A DNA stretch of 5,604 nt. Source: Pseudobutyrivibrio sp. (GTDB taxonomy: Bacteria > Bacillota > Clostridia > Lachnospirales > Lachnospiraceae). The stretch spans positions 1 to 5,604 of the forward strand of contig JAFYYE010000036.1 of assembly GCA_017557715.1 (NCBI GenBank). The letters run 5' to 3'. Shown piece after piece: positions 5,499 to 5,604 of the stretch (its first letter is position 1; the number at the start of each line of letters is the position of its first letter). The notes beneath the pieces are model-generated. The model was given only the letters and a program-made list of their open reading frames with translations. It did not search any database and had not been told where the DNA came from. The translations under genes and the position numbers were made by a program.

Positions 5499-5604
5499 TA
5501 TGCTGCCTCCTTTACTACTGGCTGCTGAGCTCTTTGAGCTCTCTGAGCCTTTCTTGCTGCCATGTATGCCTTGAAGGCTGGAGCCTGTACAACTACGATA
5601 ATAA
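5498..5604 (-). CDS. Sugar ABC transporter permease C-terminus, YtfT-like (runs off right edge)
   Basis: In frame with the TAA at 5498-5500, the minus strand reads IIVVVQAPAFKAYMAAR, then KAQRAQRAQQPVVKEAA and stop. The hydrophobic start followed by a basic, Ala/Gln-rich cytoplasmic tail is what the end of a membrane permease looks like. Its stop codon overlaps the ATG of the YjfF-like permease (TAATG). In the E. coli operon the order is ytfQ-ytfR-ytfT-yjfF, so the partner expected here is the YtfT-type permease, which pairs with YjfF as a heterodimer. Only about 34 residues are visible and the identification rests mainly on position. The tail contains three 9-bp near-repeats encoding AQR, AQR, AQQ. 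Confidence 0.7.
   Translation of the reverse strand, partial: IIVVVQAPAFKAYMAARKAQRAQRAQQPVVKEAA
5506..5513 (-). promoter_or_regulatory. Ribosome binding site of yjfF inside the upstream gene
   Basis: AAAGGAGG on the minus strand lies within the last codons (Val-Lys-Glu-Ala) of the upstream permease, 7 nt before the yjfF ATG. It decides the ATG at 5498 as the start and supports coupled translation of the two permeases. Confidence 0.85.

Overview
The window looks like a chromosomal segment of a low-to-moderate GC Firmicute, most likely a Lachnospiraceae member of the Butyrivibrio/Pseudobutyrivibrio/Roseburia type. This is inferred from the Firmicute-style S10 N-terminus, strong purine-rich Shine-Dalgarno sites (AAAGGAGG, GGAGG), AT-rich intergenic DNA and the gene families present. 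No ribosomal RNA or other marker is present to fix the genus.

Layout. (1) 1-89, minus: the first 29 codons of rpsJ (ribosomal protein S10), normally the first gene of the S10 ribosomal protein operon, running off the left edge. (2) 90-559: a 470-bp divergent intergenic region. Its left half (90 to about 345) reads as a long, strongly structured rpsJ 5' leader. It is followed by a good minus-strand promoter (TTGCAG - 17 nt - TATATT, 352-380) with an AT-rich UP-like stretch, an AT-rich inverted repeat (396-419), and a plus-strand promoter (TTGAAC - 16 nt - TATAAT, 472-499). I see nothing further in 420-470 or 500-559. (3) 560-1447, plus: a COG1092-type SAM-dependent methyltransferase without a PUA domain. 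(4) 1534-2904, plus: a 12-helix MATE-family multidrug/cation antiporter. (5) 2905-3009: a convergent gap filled almost exactly by a 97-bp nested inverted-repeat element. (6) 3010-4299, minus: a membrane-anchored Cache-HAMP-GGDEF diguanylate cyclase. (7) 4381-4423: a strong intrinsic terminator. (8) 4467-5498, minus: a YjfF-like sugar ABC permease, preceded with a 1-nt overlap by the C-terminal end of a second permease (YtfT-like) at 5498-5604 that runs off the right edge.

How the parts relate. These are largely independent housekeeping and accessory units: ribosome synthesis, probable RNA methylation, efflux, c-di-GMP signalling, and the distal end of a sugar-uptake operon. The two permeases belong to one transporter. 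The terminator at 4387-4423 ends that operon, so the downstream cyclase is probably its own unit.

I did not find a new multi-gene system. The least-explained sequence is non-coding: the rpsJ leader, with a branched long-range fold and competing pairings, and the nested palindromic element between the MATE and cyclase genes. Both rest on base pairing counted by eye and need covariation evidence.
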